Assembly (NCBI GenBank): GCA_035575515.1
Contig: DATLXU010000092.1
Location: forward strand, 47,735-111,734
Direction of reading: 5' to 3'
DNA: 64,000 nucleotides
From: DATLXU01 sp035575515
Lineage (GTDB): Bacteria > Acidobacteriota > Blastocatellia > UBA7656
This document shows positions 51,165 to 60,190 of this stretch, piece by piece. Below the pieces are notes generated by a model. That model did not search any database, was not told where the DNA came from, and was given only the letters and a program-made list of their open reading frames with translations. Position numbers and translations under genes: made by a program. Position 1 is the stretch's first letter. Each line of letters opens with the position of its first letter.

Positions 51165-52361
51165 TTAATAACTCTTCGGAAGGCCGAGCACGAAGTGGCC
51201 TATGATGTTGCGCTGAATCTCGCTCGTGCCCGCTTCGATTGTATTGCCGCGCGAGCGCAGATAAGCGTGCGCCCACTGGCCGTGATCTACGGCATAGCTG
51301 CAATCGCGCGTGAGCTGGCCGTAAGGGCCGAGCATCTCCATCGCCACCTGCTGCATTCGCTGATTCATCTCGCTCCAGAATATTTTTTGAATCGAGCCTT
51401 CAGGTCCCGGCACTCCGGTCTTGCTCATTCGCGTGAGCGTGCGCATCTGGTTAAGCCGAAAGATTTCAATCTCTGTGTAAATCTGCGCGAGCTTCTGGCG
51501 AATTACCGGATCAGAGCTTGCAGGCTGACCGTTGCGGTCAACCCTGCGCGACAGCTCAATCAATCTCTCAATCTGCCGTTTGAATGTTATCTGAAGGCTT
51601 GCGCCGAGCGTGCCGCGTTCGAACATCAGCGTTGCGATTGCAATGTTCCACCCGTCGTTGACGCGCCCGACGACGTTTTCAACCGGCACTCGCACGTCTT
51701 TGAAGAAGACCTCGTTGAATTCCGATTCGCCCGTCATCTGCTTGAGCGGGCGCACGCTCAAGCCGGGACTGTGCATGTCAACGAGCAGGTAAGTCAGTCC
51801 TTTGTGCTTCGGCGCATCGGGGTCTGTGCGAAAGATGCCGAAGCACCAGTCGGCGAAATGGCCGAAGCTCGTCCACGTCTTCTGCCCGTTGACTACGAAA
51901 TGATCGCCGTCGAGAACGGCTTCAGACCGAAGCGCGGCGAGGTCCGAACCCGCGTTCGGCTCTGAGTAGCCCTGACACCATATCTCGTCGGCGCTAAGGA
52001 TATTTGCAAGGAAGCGCTTCTTCTGCGCTTCCGTGCCGTAAGCGATTAGTGTTGGGCCTAGCAGCGAAAGGCCGAGCACGTTGATTAACGGCGGAGCATT
52101 CGCCCGCGCCATCTCTTCGATGAAGATGGTCTGCTCGATAAGCGTCGCGCCGCGACCGCCGTACTGTTTGGGCCAGTGGATGCCGACCCATCCAGCTTCG
52201 TACATTTTCTTTTGCCACGCGCGGAGAAAGCCGAATCGCTCCTCAGAATCTTCGGGCGCGTGAGCGTCGGTTGTTCCCCATCCTTCGGGGATGTTCGCTT
52301 CAAGCCACGCGCGAAACTCGTCGCGAAACTGCTGCTCCTGCGGAGTTAGATTTAAGTCCAT
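51165..52361 (-). CDS. Acyl-CoA dehydrogenase (first of a pair)
   Basis: A 398-residue acyl-CoA dehydrogenase. Landmarks: LTPQEQQFRDEFRAWLEANIP, WVGIHWPKQYGGRG, QGYSEPNAGSDLAALRS (substrate/FAD loop), FVVNGQKTWTSFGHFADW and the C-terminal RGNTIEAGTSEIQRNIIG. It oxidises acyl-CoA to enoyl-CoA and passes electrons to ETF. GGAGAGG precedes ATG 52361. The 36-residue upstream extension in frame is excluded. It probably forms a functional unit with its neighbour at 49885 despite the intergenic repeat between them. Confidence 0.94.
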   Translation of the reverse strand: MDLNLTPQEQQFRDEFRAWLEANIPEGWGTTDAHAPEDSEERFGFLRAWQKKMYEAGWVGIHWPKQYGGRGATLIEQTIFIEEMARANAPPLINVLGLSLLGPTLIAYGTEAQKKRFLANILSADEIWCQGYSEPNAGSDLAALRSEAVLDGDHFVVNGQKTWTSFGHFADWCFGIFRTDPDAPKHKGLTYLLVDMHSPGLSVRPLKQMTGESEFNEVFFKDVRVPVENVVGRVNDGWNIAIATLMFERGTLGASLQITFKRQIERLIELSRRVDRNGQPASSDPVIRQKLAQIYTEIEIFRLNQMRTLTRMSKTGVPGPEGSIQKIFWSEMNQRMQQVAMEMLGPYGQLTRDCSYAVDHGQWAHAYLRSRGNTIEAGTSEIQRNIIGHFVLGLPKSY

Positions 52362-52623
52362 GACCTCTCCTCGATTGCTTTGAAACTGACGTGCCAAAGG
52401 TTCGCCGCTGAAATTGATTATTCAAACGGCGGTCGCTTCGGGTCGCCCATTATATCCTGAGAAGCAAGTTTCAACTAATGAGTTTTGGCTTTGATTGACG
52501 CTGTGCAGAAGCAGCTTGCGCTAGGCCGCAAGAATGTATTTGAATATGCACTCTCGCGCGCAGCAACCGCGAGCGGAATAGCCTTTAGTCGAATGAGATT
52601 GCCTTGAAGGAGAGATGATTGCA

Positions 52624-53142
52624 ATGATCAGCCTGCGTATGGTTCCATTAATCTTATTATCATTGATTTTTGTCGGATGCGCGAAGCCTGCCGGCGAAAA
52701 TACCGCGCGCACACCTGCGCCTAATCTTGAGGCTCAAGACGCGGAAGGCCGCACTCCGCTACACCTCGCCGTTGAGCAGAGAGAGAATGACCGCGCGCGC
52801 CAGCTAATAGATCAGGGAGCGAGGGTTGATGCGAGAACGAAAAGCGGCGTGACCCCGCTGATGAACGCTGCGGGCACGGGCAACGTCGAGTTGGTGAAGC
52901 TGCTAATCGGCAAGGGCGCAGATGTAAACGCGAAGACCGACGGCGGCTACACTGCTCTGATGTCTGCGGCGCTCAACGGGCAAATGGAGAGCGTGAAGGC
53001 GCTGCTTGAAGCTAATGCTGATCCTACAATGAAAGATATTGCGGGGAAGACGGCGACGGATTATGCCAAAGACCATAAGCACGATGACATCGTTCAATTG
53101 CTCAATCAAGCAAGCGCGGCGCGAGCGGGTGGCAATAAGTGA
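52624..53142 (+). CDS. Secreted ankyrin-repeat protein
   Basis: A 172-residue protein with a signal peptide ending in IFVGC at about 12-16, which could be a weak lipobox. It carries about four ankyrin repeats: EGRTPLHLAVEQRENDRARQLIDQGARVDARTKSGVTPLMNAAG (split), GNVELVKLLIGKGADVNAKTDGGYTALMSAALNG, and a degenerate last repeat. Ankyrin repeats mediate protein binding. AAGGAG lies 11 nt before ATG 52624; the ATG at 52615 is too close. No operon partner is seen. Confidence 0.88.
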   Translation: MISLRMVPLILLSLIFVGCAKPAGENTARTPAPNLEAQDAEGRTPLHLAVEQRENDRARQLIDQGARVDARTKSGVTPLMNAAGTGNVELVKLLIGKGADVNAKTDGGYTALMSAALNGQMESVKALLEANADPTMKDIAGKTATDYAKDHKHDDIVQLLNQASAARAGGNK

Positions 53143-53171
53143 TCGCCTGCTCGTTGCTGTGGAGTGGTATT

Positions 53172-54752
53172 TCACACAGACTTCAGCGCGCGCGTTACGG
53201 GAATGAGAACGACCTCATAAGTTGGGCCTTTTGATTTGAGCGGCTCGCCAAGCGTGAACCCTCGCGGGACAATTTCGTTCTCGATCTTTGTTTGCTCTTC
53301 GGGCAGGTATTTCATGAAAGCAATATAGAAAAAGTCTTCGTCCACTTGCTCATAGCTGTCCACATATTGAACATCGAATCGTTTCTCTTTGGCCTCTTCG
53401 AGATAAAACCGCAAAGAGTTTGCTATGTTGCCATGGCTTGTAAATATCTTTGTCATGCCCTGGCGCGCGCGATGTGTTTGAACAAGCCGGTTGACCAGCG
53501 GTTCGATTGCAACGCGGTCTGTGTAGTACATCTGCACGGACCCAGAGATCGCGGCGAATGCCACAAGGTAACCGATGATTATCTTCCTCAGCCCATTTCT
53601 TTTTATGCTTGTAATGGCGATGGCCTCCATAATCATGAAAGCCGGAGCGCAGCCAATCAGATAGCGATTTGACCAGACTGATTGCGACATCACGAAGCTG
53701 ATGGCAAAAGCCGCAATCGCGGGCAAGAAGGCGACGGCTAAGAGGAAGCAGAGCAAGTTGAATTCGTTTAGCCTGCGATTCTTAATTATGCGCCGCGCCC
53801 ATTGAATGATCGGAATCCAAAAGAGGAATGCCGCAACCGCGCAAACCTGCACGAGCAGCACATAAAAATGGCTGAGCGCCTGAAGGCGGCCCTCCATCGC
53901 TCCCGACACCGTCGCGTAGTACCAGAGGAACTTGTTCGCGTTGGGCGGCGTGTTCCAGCCGAGATTCGGCTCAAGTCCCCCCTTCCTTAGCGCAGCCTGC
54001 GAAACAAGATATGCCCAAGGCAGAAAGCACGCGACGAGCAGCAACATAGCCATTGAGAACCAGAGGCGTTTTTCCGGCTTGATTAATAGAATGAGCAGAA
54101 GCTCTACGGCTACGACTCCCCAGCCGTAATAGTGCGTATAAACGAGCAACAGGTTGACGGCAAAAAGCAGAAGCTGAGTTATTACGGAGTTAGCTTCGTC
54201 GTTGAAAGATTTAACAAAGAGCCAGAGCGATACAAGGCTCAGAAATAAGAGCAGGTCATACATTCTCAATTCCTGCGCGTGGTAGAAAAGGAAAGCATTT
54301 GTCGCCATCAGCGCGAGAGCGAGATTTATGGCTGCTGGCTTCATTCTCAACTCGCGGCAGAGCAGAAAGTATGGCGCAATGGCCGCTACCGATGTTGCGA
54401 ATGGGAAAAGCTTCAGCCACAACACAGAGTCGCCGCCAATGAGTATCCATGTCTTCAGAAGAATGTAGAACAAAGGGGGGTGGACAACATCAGCTATCAC
54501 CTGCTGGATCAAAGAATGCCAATCGCTGCGCGCCACAAACAAAGTGAAGGTCTCGTCGCCATAAAGGCCGTAATCGCTCAGTTGCCAGAACCTCGCCCCT
54601 GCGTATGCGAATGCAATGGCTGCAAACAAAATCAAGTCTTGTCTTTTAAAGCGACTCGCGAACGAATCCGAAATAAGGCTTATAGAACTCTTTGGGCGCG
54701 GGGATTTCGCGGCTGCCTGACCACTCGTGTTAATTAAAACGCTTTGATTCAT
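53172..54752 (-). CDS. GT-C-fold glycosyltransferase (ArnT/PMT-like)
   Basis: A 526-residue polytopic membrane protein with about 10-11 hydrophobic segments and a C-terminal soluble domain from ~430. The GT-C hallmark YGDETFTL (Asp-Glu) lies in the first periplasmic loop, followed by HPPLFYILLKTW and FYHAQELRMYDLL. Such enzymes transfer sugars from polyprenyl-phosphate donors to lipids or proteins on the outer face of the membrane. I chose ATG 54752 over the TTG at 54761. It is monocistronic, and its acceptor is unknown. Confidence 0.9.
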   Translation of the reverse strand: MNQSVLINTSGQAAAKSPRPKSSISLISDSFASRFKRQDLILFAAIAFAYAGARFWQLSDYGLYGDETFTLFVARSDWHSLIQQVIADVVHPPLFYILLKTWILIGGDSVLWLKLFPFATSVAAIAPYFLLCRELRMKPAAINLALALMATNAFLFYHAQELRMYDLLLFLSLVSLWLFVKSFNDEANSVITQLLLFAVNLLLVYTHYYGWGVVAVELLLILLIKPEKRLWFSMAMLLLVACFLPWAYLVSQAALRKGGLEPNLGWNTPPNANKFLWYYATVSGAMEGRLQALSHFYVLLVQVCAVAAFLFWIPIIQWARRIIKNRRLNEFNLLCFLLAVAFLPAIAAFAISFVMSQSVWSNRYLIGCAPAFMIMEAIAITSIKRNGLRKIIIGYLVAFAAISGSVQMYYTDRVAIEPLVNRLVQTHRARQGMTKIFTSHGNIANSLRFYLEEAKEKRFDVQYVDSYEQVDEDFFYIAFMKYLPEEQTKIENEIVPRGFTLGEPLKSKGPTYEVVLIPVTRALKSV

Positions 54753-54761
54753 AACCCACAA

Positions 54762-55072
54762 TTTGTTCCGTCATCAGAAAAAACGAAAACTGGAGCTTTG
54801 GAATATATCTGAATGAAAACGGAAGTGTACAGGGCTTGCCCGGAACACAGACCCTTTTCAATCTGGTCCCTAACAACAGCCTGTTGTTATGACCGCAGTC
54901 ACACGTATGGGTGCTTGAAGTCACTGCTCTTGCCGTGTGTCAGTTATAAAATTTGAAGCCTCAGGAAAACGACTGATGGGATTGGCGCAGTTTTTCTGCA
55001 ACAGACAAATCAATGGGGAAGACCAAAGGGCGCGCAGAGGTTATTGCCGCGCGATAGTTTAGGAGGTGCAAG
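54762..55072. other. Intergenic region upstream of a broken zinc-ribbon gene
   Basis: About 310 bp with no supported gene. It is somewhat AT-richer at 54760-54830. It contains CCTGTTGTTATGACC-like sequence and ends in a strong AGGAGG ribosome site at 55061-55066. Confidence 0.4.
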
Positions 55073-55282
55073 ATGACTTTACGTGACGGCGAGAAGTATC
55101 GCTGCTCGGAATGCAACGCAGAAGTCTCGGTCATTCGAAGCTCAAACGCCAGAAGATTGGACAATGAGCTATGAAGGGATGGCCGTGCAGCTCCTGCAAC
55201 ATGTGCCACAACCGTCAATCAAGAGTTGCCTCGCATCTCGTGCTGTGGTAAACCAATGGAGCGTTTCGGCATGAGAGTGTAG
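55073..55282 (+). pseudogene. Small zinc-ribbon (desulfoferrodoxin N-like) gene with in-frame TGA
   Basis: From ATG 55073, after a good AGGAGG, the frame gives TLRDGEKYRCSECNAEVSV, then a TGA at 55172-55174 (codon 34). The same frame continues to TAG 55280-55282 and ends with ISCCGKPMERFGMRV, whose CC pair completes a four-Cys ribbon with the N-terminal CxxC. Both halves being in one frame points to a single nonsense change (or a read error) rather than a frameshift. The 33-residue product alone could not form the full zinc site. It lies upstream of gdhA. Confidence 0.5.
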
Positions 55283-55428
55283 CCGAGTAGTTAATACTCC
55301 GGTGTGAACGAATCCTTCAAGGTAAAGGGCGCACGAGCCGGCAGGGCGAGTCGGAAGGCGCATAACGATGCCGCTTTCATTCGATCACTTCACCAACACC
55401 GCGCGCAGGCGCGACGGAGGAAATCTCT

Positions 55429-56694
55429 ATGACCAGCACTCAACCAATGGAAGATCTTAATCCTTCAAACATTGCAAGACAGCAATTCACGATAGCTGCT
55501 GACTTGATCGAATTAGACGATGACATGCGAGCAGTTCTCAGTTCGCCAAAACGCCAGCTAATCGTCTCGATCCCGGTCAAGATGGATGATGGAAGAATTA
55601 AAGTATTTGAGGGCTACCGCGTTCAGTACAACATAGCGCGCGGCCCTGCAAAAGGTGGCATACGTTACCACCCTGATGTTACGCTCGACGAAGTTCGCGC
55701 GCTCGCCGCGTGGATGACTTGGAAGTGCGCGACCGTTGACATTCCTTATGGCGGCGGCAAAGGCGGCATTCGCGTTGACCCGCACAAGCTCTCCTTAAAC
55801 GAGCTTGAGCGATTGACCCGGCGCTATGCTTCGGAGATTGCCCCCATCATAGGCGAGCACATTGACATACCGGCCCCCGACGTTTACACGAACGAGCAGA
55901 CTATGGCTTGGATAATGGACACGATCTCTATGATGACTGGCGGCGCGCACGTTGGAATCGTCACGGGCAAGCCAATCGCGTTAGGCGGCTCGCTCGGTCG
56001 CGCTGAAGCCACTGCGCGCGGGTGCCAGTTTGTAGTGCGTGAAGCCTGCAAAGAGCTTGGCATTAACCTCAACGGCGCGCGCGTCGCGGTTCAGGGCTAT
56101 GGCAACGCAGGCTCGATTGCAGCGCGATTGCTGCACGAAGACGGGGCGAAGATTATAGCCGTGAGCGATACGCACGGCGGCATCTTCAATCCGAAAGGCT
56201 TCGATCCGGTTGAAGTGCTGAGGCATAAGACGGAAACTGGTTCGGTTGTGGGCTTCAAGGACACAGACGCGATTTCAAATTCCGAGCTGCTGACGGTCGG
56301 CTGTGACATACTTATTCCAGCCGCGCTAGAAAACCAGATCAATCTCGATAACGCCAACGAGGTGAAGGCTCGCATAGTGGCCGAAGCTGCAAACGGTCCC
56401 GTCACGCCCGGAGCCGACCGCATTCTGTTCGACAGAGGCATCTTCGACATACCAGACATTCTGGCGAACGCAGGCGGCGTTACTGTGTCTTACTTTGAGT
56501 GGGTGCAGGACAACTATGGGTTTTTCTGGAGCGACGAGGAAGTTAATCGTTATCTTGAGAAGATCATGGTCAAAGCTTTCCATGAAGTATATGCGGCGGC
56601 GAAGCGGTACAAGGTTCACCTGCGCACGGGCGCGTACTGCCTGGCAATCAGTCGTGTCGCGCAGGCGACTCGCGTTCGCGGCATCTTCCCGTAA
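55429..56694 (+). CDS. gdhA: Glutamate dehydrogenase (NAD(P)-dependent)
   Basis: A 421-residue hexameric-type GDH: YRVQYNIARGPAKGGIRYHPDV, catalytic Lys region WMTWKCATVDIPYGGGKGGI, IPAPDVYTNEQTMAWIMDT, GVAVQGYGNAGSIAARLL-like cofactor site (GYGNAG), GILANAGGVTVSYFEWVQD-like end. It interconverts glutamate and 2-oxoglutarate plus ammonia. Length and motifs fit the NAD-preferring catabolic group; the cofactor is not certain. GGAGG precedes the ATG and a strong terminator follows. Confidence 0.96.
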   Translation: MTSTQPMEDLNPSNIARQQFTIAADLIELDDDMRAVLSSPKRQLIVSIPVKMDDGRIKVFEGYRVQYNIARGPAKGGIRYHPDVTLDEVRALAAWMTWKCATVDIPYGGGKGGIRVDPHKLSLNELERLTRRYASEIAPIIGEHIDIPAPDVYTNEQTMAWIMDTISMMTGGAHVGIVTGKPIALGGSLGRAEATARGCQFVVREACKELGINLNGARVAVQGYGNAGSIAARLLHEDGAKIIAVSDTHGGIFNPKGFDPVEVLRHKTETGSVVGFKDTDAISNSELLTVGCDILIPAALENQINLDNANEVKARIVAEAANGPVTPGADRILFDRGIFDIPDILANAGGVTVSYFEWVQDNYGFFWSDEEVNRYLEKIMVKAFHEVYAAAKRYKVHLRTGAYCLAISRVAQATRVRGIFP

Positions 56695-56720
56695 TCGCGA
56701 GGGTAGAGCTTTAAGGGTGT

Positions 56721-56758
56721 GAATGCGATGAAGGCTGCACTGTGCCTTCATCGCATTC
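56721..56758 (+). terminator. gdhA: Rho-independent terminator of gdhA
   Basis: GAATGCGATGAAGG (56721-56734) and CCTTCATCGCATTC (56745-56758) form a perfect 14-bp stem with a 10-nt loop, followed by TTTC. It starts 26 bp past the gdhA stop. Confidence 0.85.
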
Positions 56759-56789
56759 TTTCGATTTACAAAATAAATCGCTACTTCGA

Positions 56790-57773
56790 TCACTGCGCCA
56801 CGACAGGCTCGCCGCAACTACGACAGAATTTCGCGTCACGACCGAGCGGCCCTTTGCACTTCCGGCACATGACCTGCCTGCCGCATCGCGCGCAAAAAAT
56901 CATATTGCTATCGAGCGTCGCCGAGCAGTACTGACAGGAGGGAGCGACTGCGCTGACCGGGCGCGGCTGCGCAAGCGGAGTCGCGCACCGCTGGCAATAC
57001 GCATTGCCGGGTTGATTAATCGTCCCGCAAGCCGGGCAGGCCACGCCCTGTTGATATTGCGGCTGTGAATAAGCCTGCGGTGGGGCTTGCGGCTGCGCGT
57101 AGGGTTGCGGGGCGGGCGGCGAATAAGGCGCGGGCGCGGCTGCAGCCATCGCAGGCATGGCCTGCGCGAAGCTTGTGCGCTCCATCGTCCAGTTCATCAG
57201 GCGCACGATGCCCCAAGGCATATAGATGCCAAGCGTGATGATGGAAAGAAACTGGACGATTATCAACTGCACAAGCCAATCAATCGCGTCGCCAGTGAAT
57301 TGCAGGCGCTGTCCCCAGATGATCGTGTGCGAGGCGTTCCAGCGATTCAGCTTCATCTGGAACCAGAAGCTGTAGATGCCGAGCGTGATGATTGTCAGCA
57401 GGTAGCCGACGATGAAGATGCCGAACAGGTCGCCGCCTTCGCCATCGAATTGAATCGGCTGACCATTTGCAGTTGTGTTGGCTGCAAACCAGCGCGTGAG
57501 TCGGCAAATGCCCCATGGCATATAGATGCCGAGCGTGATGATCGTTAAGAAATATACGATGATAAATTGACCGAAGAGCGCCGCGCCGTCACCTCTGAAC
57601 TCCACAGTCGCGCCGTTGATAGTAGTATTCTTAGCGACCCATCGCGCGATGCGGCAATAACCCCAGGGCAAGTACAGCCCCAGGGTAATCAAGCTCAAAA
57701 AGAAAACCACGATGTAATTGCCAAAAAGCTGCCCGCCCGTTCCGCGAAATTCAAAAGTACTGCCCCTACTCAT
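56790..57773 (-). CDS. DUF898 membrane protein with four repeats and zinc-ribbon tail
   Basis: A 327-residue protein. Residues ~5-205 are four tandem copies (about 50 residues) of a unit like LFGxFIIVYFLTIITLGIYMPWGICRLTRW; each holds one membrane helix and ends in an aromatic-basic loop. A Pro/Ala/Gln linker (205-245) leads to three CxxC...CxxC zinc ribbons (CPACG/CQRC, CQYC/CARCG, CRKC/CRSCG). The fourth repeat unit and the ribbon tail both vary most. GGAGGG sits 7 nt before the ATG at 57773. Function unknown. Confidence 0.85.
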   Translation of the reverse strand: MSRGSTFEFRGTGGQLFGNYIVVFFLSLITLGLYLPWGYCRIARWVAKNTTINGATVEFRGDGAALFGQFIIVYFLTIITLGIYMPWGICRLTRWFAANTTANGQPIQFDGEGGDLFGIFIVGYLLTIITLGIYSFWFQMKLNRWNASHTIIWGQRLQFTGDAIDWLVQLIIVQFLSIITLGIYMPWGIVRLMNWTMERTSFAQAMPAMAAAAPAPYSPPAPQPYAQPQAPPQAYSQPQYQQGVACPACGTINQPGNAYCQRCATPLAQPRPVSAVAPSCQYCSATLDSNMIFCARCGRQVMCRKCKGPLGRDAKFCRSCGEPVVAQ

Positions 57774-57966
57774 ACGCATCCCTCCTTGCTTAGTGACAAC
57801 CGCGATAGTAATCGTTGAAATAGTCAGCGATTGCGAATATGGCTGGCGTGCCTGAATTCCGACCGGTTGTTCAAATCGTCCCGTACCTTTTACTTCACCG
57901 CGCGAATGCTGTCAATGCCGACCTGTTGTGTGTGACCGGACGCGAGCAGTAATGTAGAATCAAAAC

Positions 57967-59493
57967 GTGACGGCAAAGACTGATTTCATCGTTGTCGGCA
58001 GCGGCATCGCAGGGCTTCGCGCGGCTGTGGCTCTAGCTCTTGCGGGCCGCGTCGTTGTTCTCACTAAAGATCGCATCACCGAATCGAACACGGAATACGC
58101 GCAGGGGGGCGTCGCGGTCGTGCTCAATGACGACGATGACGTGACGCTTCATTATCAAGACACGATTGACGCAGGCGCGGGGCTTTGCGACCCAGAAGCC
58201 GTAGAGATTCTAGTCGAACAGGGGCCGCGCTACATCACTGAACTGATAGAGCACGGGGCGGAGTTTGACCGCGAGGACGGACATCTGGCGTTCACTCGCG
58301 AGGCGGCTCATTCGCGCTCGCGCATTCTTCACGCGCGAGGCGACGCAACAGGCCGAGAAATAGTCCGCGCGCTCGTCGCATGGTCGAAAAAATTTCCTGC
58401 AATCGAATTTCTTCCGCACGCATGCACTCAGTCTTTAATAATCAAAGATGGCCGTTGTGTGGGCGTGACCTTCGTCGAGCCTGTGACCAATCAAATTCGC
58501 GCTCTGTACGCGCGCGCCGTTGTGCTTGCGACGGGCGGCGCAGGCCAGCTCTATCTGCACACTACGAACCCTGATGTCGCGACGGGCGACGGGCAGGCTA
58601 TGGCTTATCGCGCGGGGGCTGTGCTTGCCGACATGGAGTTCATTCAATTTCACCCGACCGCGCTTGCGCTTGAAAATTCCCCTCGCTTTTTGTTGTCTGA
58701 AGCGATGCGAGGCGAAGGCGGCGTTCTTTTGAACACCAAAGGCGAGCGGTTCATGCCTGAGTACGACGAGCGGGCCGAGCTTGCGCCGCGCGACGTTGTG
58801 AGCCGCGCGATTCATTTTGAGATGGAGCGGACTGCGGCTCGCCACGTCTGGCTCGATATGCGCCATCTCAATCATGACTTTGTGCGCGAGCGATTCCCGA
58901 AGATTTACAACACCTGCTTGCTCTACAACGTCGACATCACGCGCGACCTGATACCTGTCAGTCCGGCGGCGCACTACACGATGGGCGGCGTTCGCACAGA
59001 CACCGAAGGGCGAACGTCAATCGCGGGGCTTTACGCGGCTGGCGAAGTCGCATGCACGGGCGTGCATGGCGCGAATCGTCTCGCGTCCAATTCATTGCTT
59101 GAGGGATTGGTGTTCGGCGCGCGGGCCGGTGAGGCGGCTGCGCGCGAGGCAGTTGATGAAATAGAACCAGTTGAGCCGCGCGATTGGGATTATGGCACGG
59201 CGGCTGATTGGCGCATTGACGACCCGACGCGCGCGGAAGTGAAGCGAGTGATGTGGGAGAAAGTCGGCCTCGTACGCAACGAAGAAGGCTTGACAGCGGC
59301 ACTTGCCGCTCTGGAAGAGATAGGCTCGCGCCCGCTCAATACGAGGTCATGGAATTTTGTGACGCTCGCAAGGCTCGTGACAAAGGCGGCTTTGTCTCGT
59401 CGCGAGTCGCGCGGCGCGCATTATCGCAGCGATTATCCTGAGCGCGACGATGTAAACTTTCAACAGCATACCCTTCAACGACGAACAAGTTAA
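57967..59493 (+). CDS. nadB: L-aspartate oxidase NadB
   Basis: A 508-residue FAD flavoprotein. GTG start at 57967. Landmarks: DFIVVGSGIAGLRAAVALA (FAD dinucleotide fold), SNTEYAQGGVAV, REAAHSRSRILHARGDATGREI, FIQFHPTAL, AMRGEGGVLLN, MGGVRTDTEGRTSIAGLYAAGEVACTGVHGANRLASNSLLEGLVF. It oxidises L-aspartate to iminoaspartate for quinolinate and NAD synthesis. No nadA or nadC gene is visible next to it. The C-terminus is the usual helical bundle. Confidence 0.95.
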   Translation: MTAKTDFIVVGSGIAGLRAAVALALAGRVVVLTKDRITESNTEYAQGGVAVVLNDDDDVTLHYQDTIDAGAGLCDPEAVEILVEQGPRYITELIEHGAEFDREDGHLAFTREAAHSRSRILHARGDATGREIVRALVAWSKKFPAIEFLPHACTQSLIIKDGRCVGVTFVEPVTNQIRALYARAVVLATGGAGQLYLHTTNPDVATGDGQAMAYRAGAVLADMEFIQFHPTALALENSPRFLLSEAMRGEGGVLLNTKGERFMPEYDERAELAPRDVVSRAIHFEMERTAARHVWLDMRHLNHDFVRERFPKIYNTCLLYNVDITRDLIPVSPAAHYTMGGVRTDTEGRTSIAGLYAAGEVACTGVHGANRLASNSLLEGLVFGARAGEAAAREAVDEIEPVEPRDWDYGTAADWRIDDPTRAEVKRVMWEKVGLVRNEEGLTAALAALEEIGSRPLNTRSWNFVTLARLVTKAALSRRESRGAHYRSDYPERDDVNFQQHTLQRRTS

Positions 59494-59580
59494 CTGCTTA
59501 GGGTCGGATTTGCTTTGCGATTAGTTTGAAATTATCCTGGAGAATGTGTCATACAGTTTTTAATCTTTGAAGGAGAGATC

Positions 59581-60045
59581 ATTGCTGAGAAGAAAACACC
59601 AACTCCAGAAGACGCTCAACTTATTCTGAGGCTTTATGAATTGCGGCGCGAAGAGAAGATGCGCCAGGCTCGCGACTGGTTCGCGTTCTAGTTCTTTCCC
59701 GATTCAATCGAAGACATCAACGCGCTGTTCGGCACGCGCCGCGATGAGAATGCCTACTTCCGTATGGTCACTTCTTACCGGGATATGGCGGCCTCGTTTG
59801 TGGTTCAGGGCGCGCTTAACGCAGAGCTGTTTTTGGAATCGAGCCAGGATATGATTATGGTCTGAGCCAAGCTCTAAAAGTTCATTCCGCAAATGCGCGA
59901 GCAGGCGAAACTGCCGGAGTTTTTGCGAAACATCGAGCGCGCAATCGAAATGGTTGAATGGGGTCCGACCCGCTTGCGCTGGCTACAAGAGCGATTGGCG
60001 ATGTTCCGCCAGCAGACCGAGCAGGCGCAGAGCGCGCAGTCCTGA
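59581..60045 (+). pseudogene. Decayed gene of an acidobacterial conserved hypothetical family
   Basis: One continuous frame gives AEKKTPTPEDAQLILRLYELRREEKM, NAYFRMVTSYRDMAASFVVQGALNAELFLESS and PEFLRNIERAIEM, which I recognise as a conserved acidobacterial protein. It is broken by three in-frame stops (TAG 59689-59691, TGA 59863-59865, TAA 59875-59877) and the expected ATG is ATT (59581). AAGGAGAG is still present just upstream. There is no frameshift, so loss of function came through point changes. Confidence 0.7.
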
Positions 60046-60190
60046 GAAGTCTTCAGAAGTATAATCTTGAATGGCAGCCCGCTCGGTTGTATATTACCAA
60101 GCGGGCTGCTAACTATTACACGCCCGGCTCCCGCTGCTGAAATTATCTCGCCCCTCGCGCATTCACTTTGTCATATTCACGGAGCATTCG

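Noticed and set aside
50691..51965. 424-codon open frame on the plus strand
   Set aside because: It is antisense to two acyl-CoA dehydrogenase genes whose motifs are intact on the minus strand; the long frame follows from GC-rich codon bias.
53172..54752. Antisense frame at 54279-54737 (+)
   Set aside because: It opposes the membrane glycosyltransferase gene, whose helices and GDE motif are clear.
55172..55174. TGA read as selenocysteine
   Set aside because: The codon falls in the variable linker rather than at a conserved Cys, and no convincing SECIS-like hairpin follows.
55273..55345. tRNA-like stretch (TAGCCGAGTAGTTAATACTCC) after the zinc-ribbon gene
   Set aside because: A D-arm-like segment is present but there is no TTCRANN T-loop or acceptor stem pairing.
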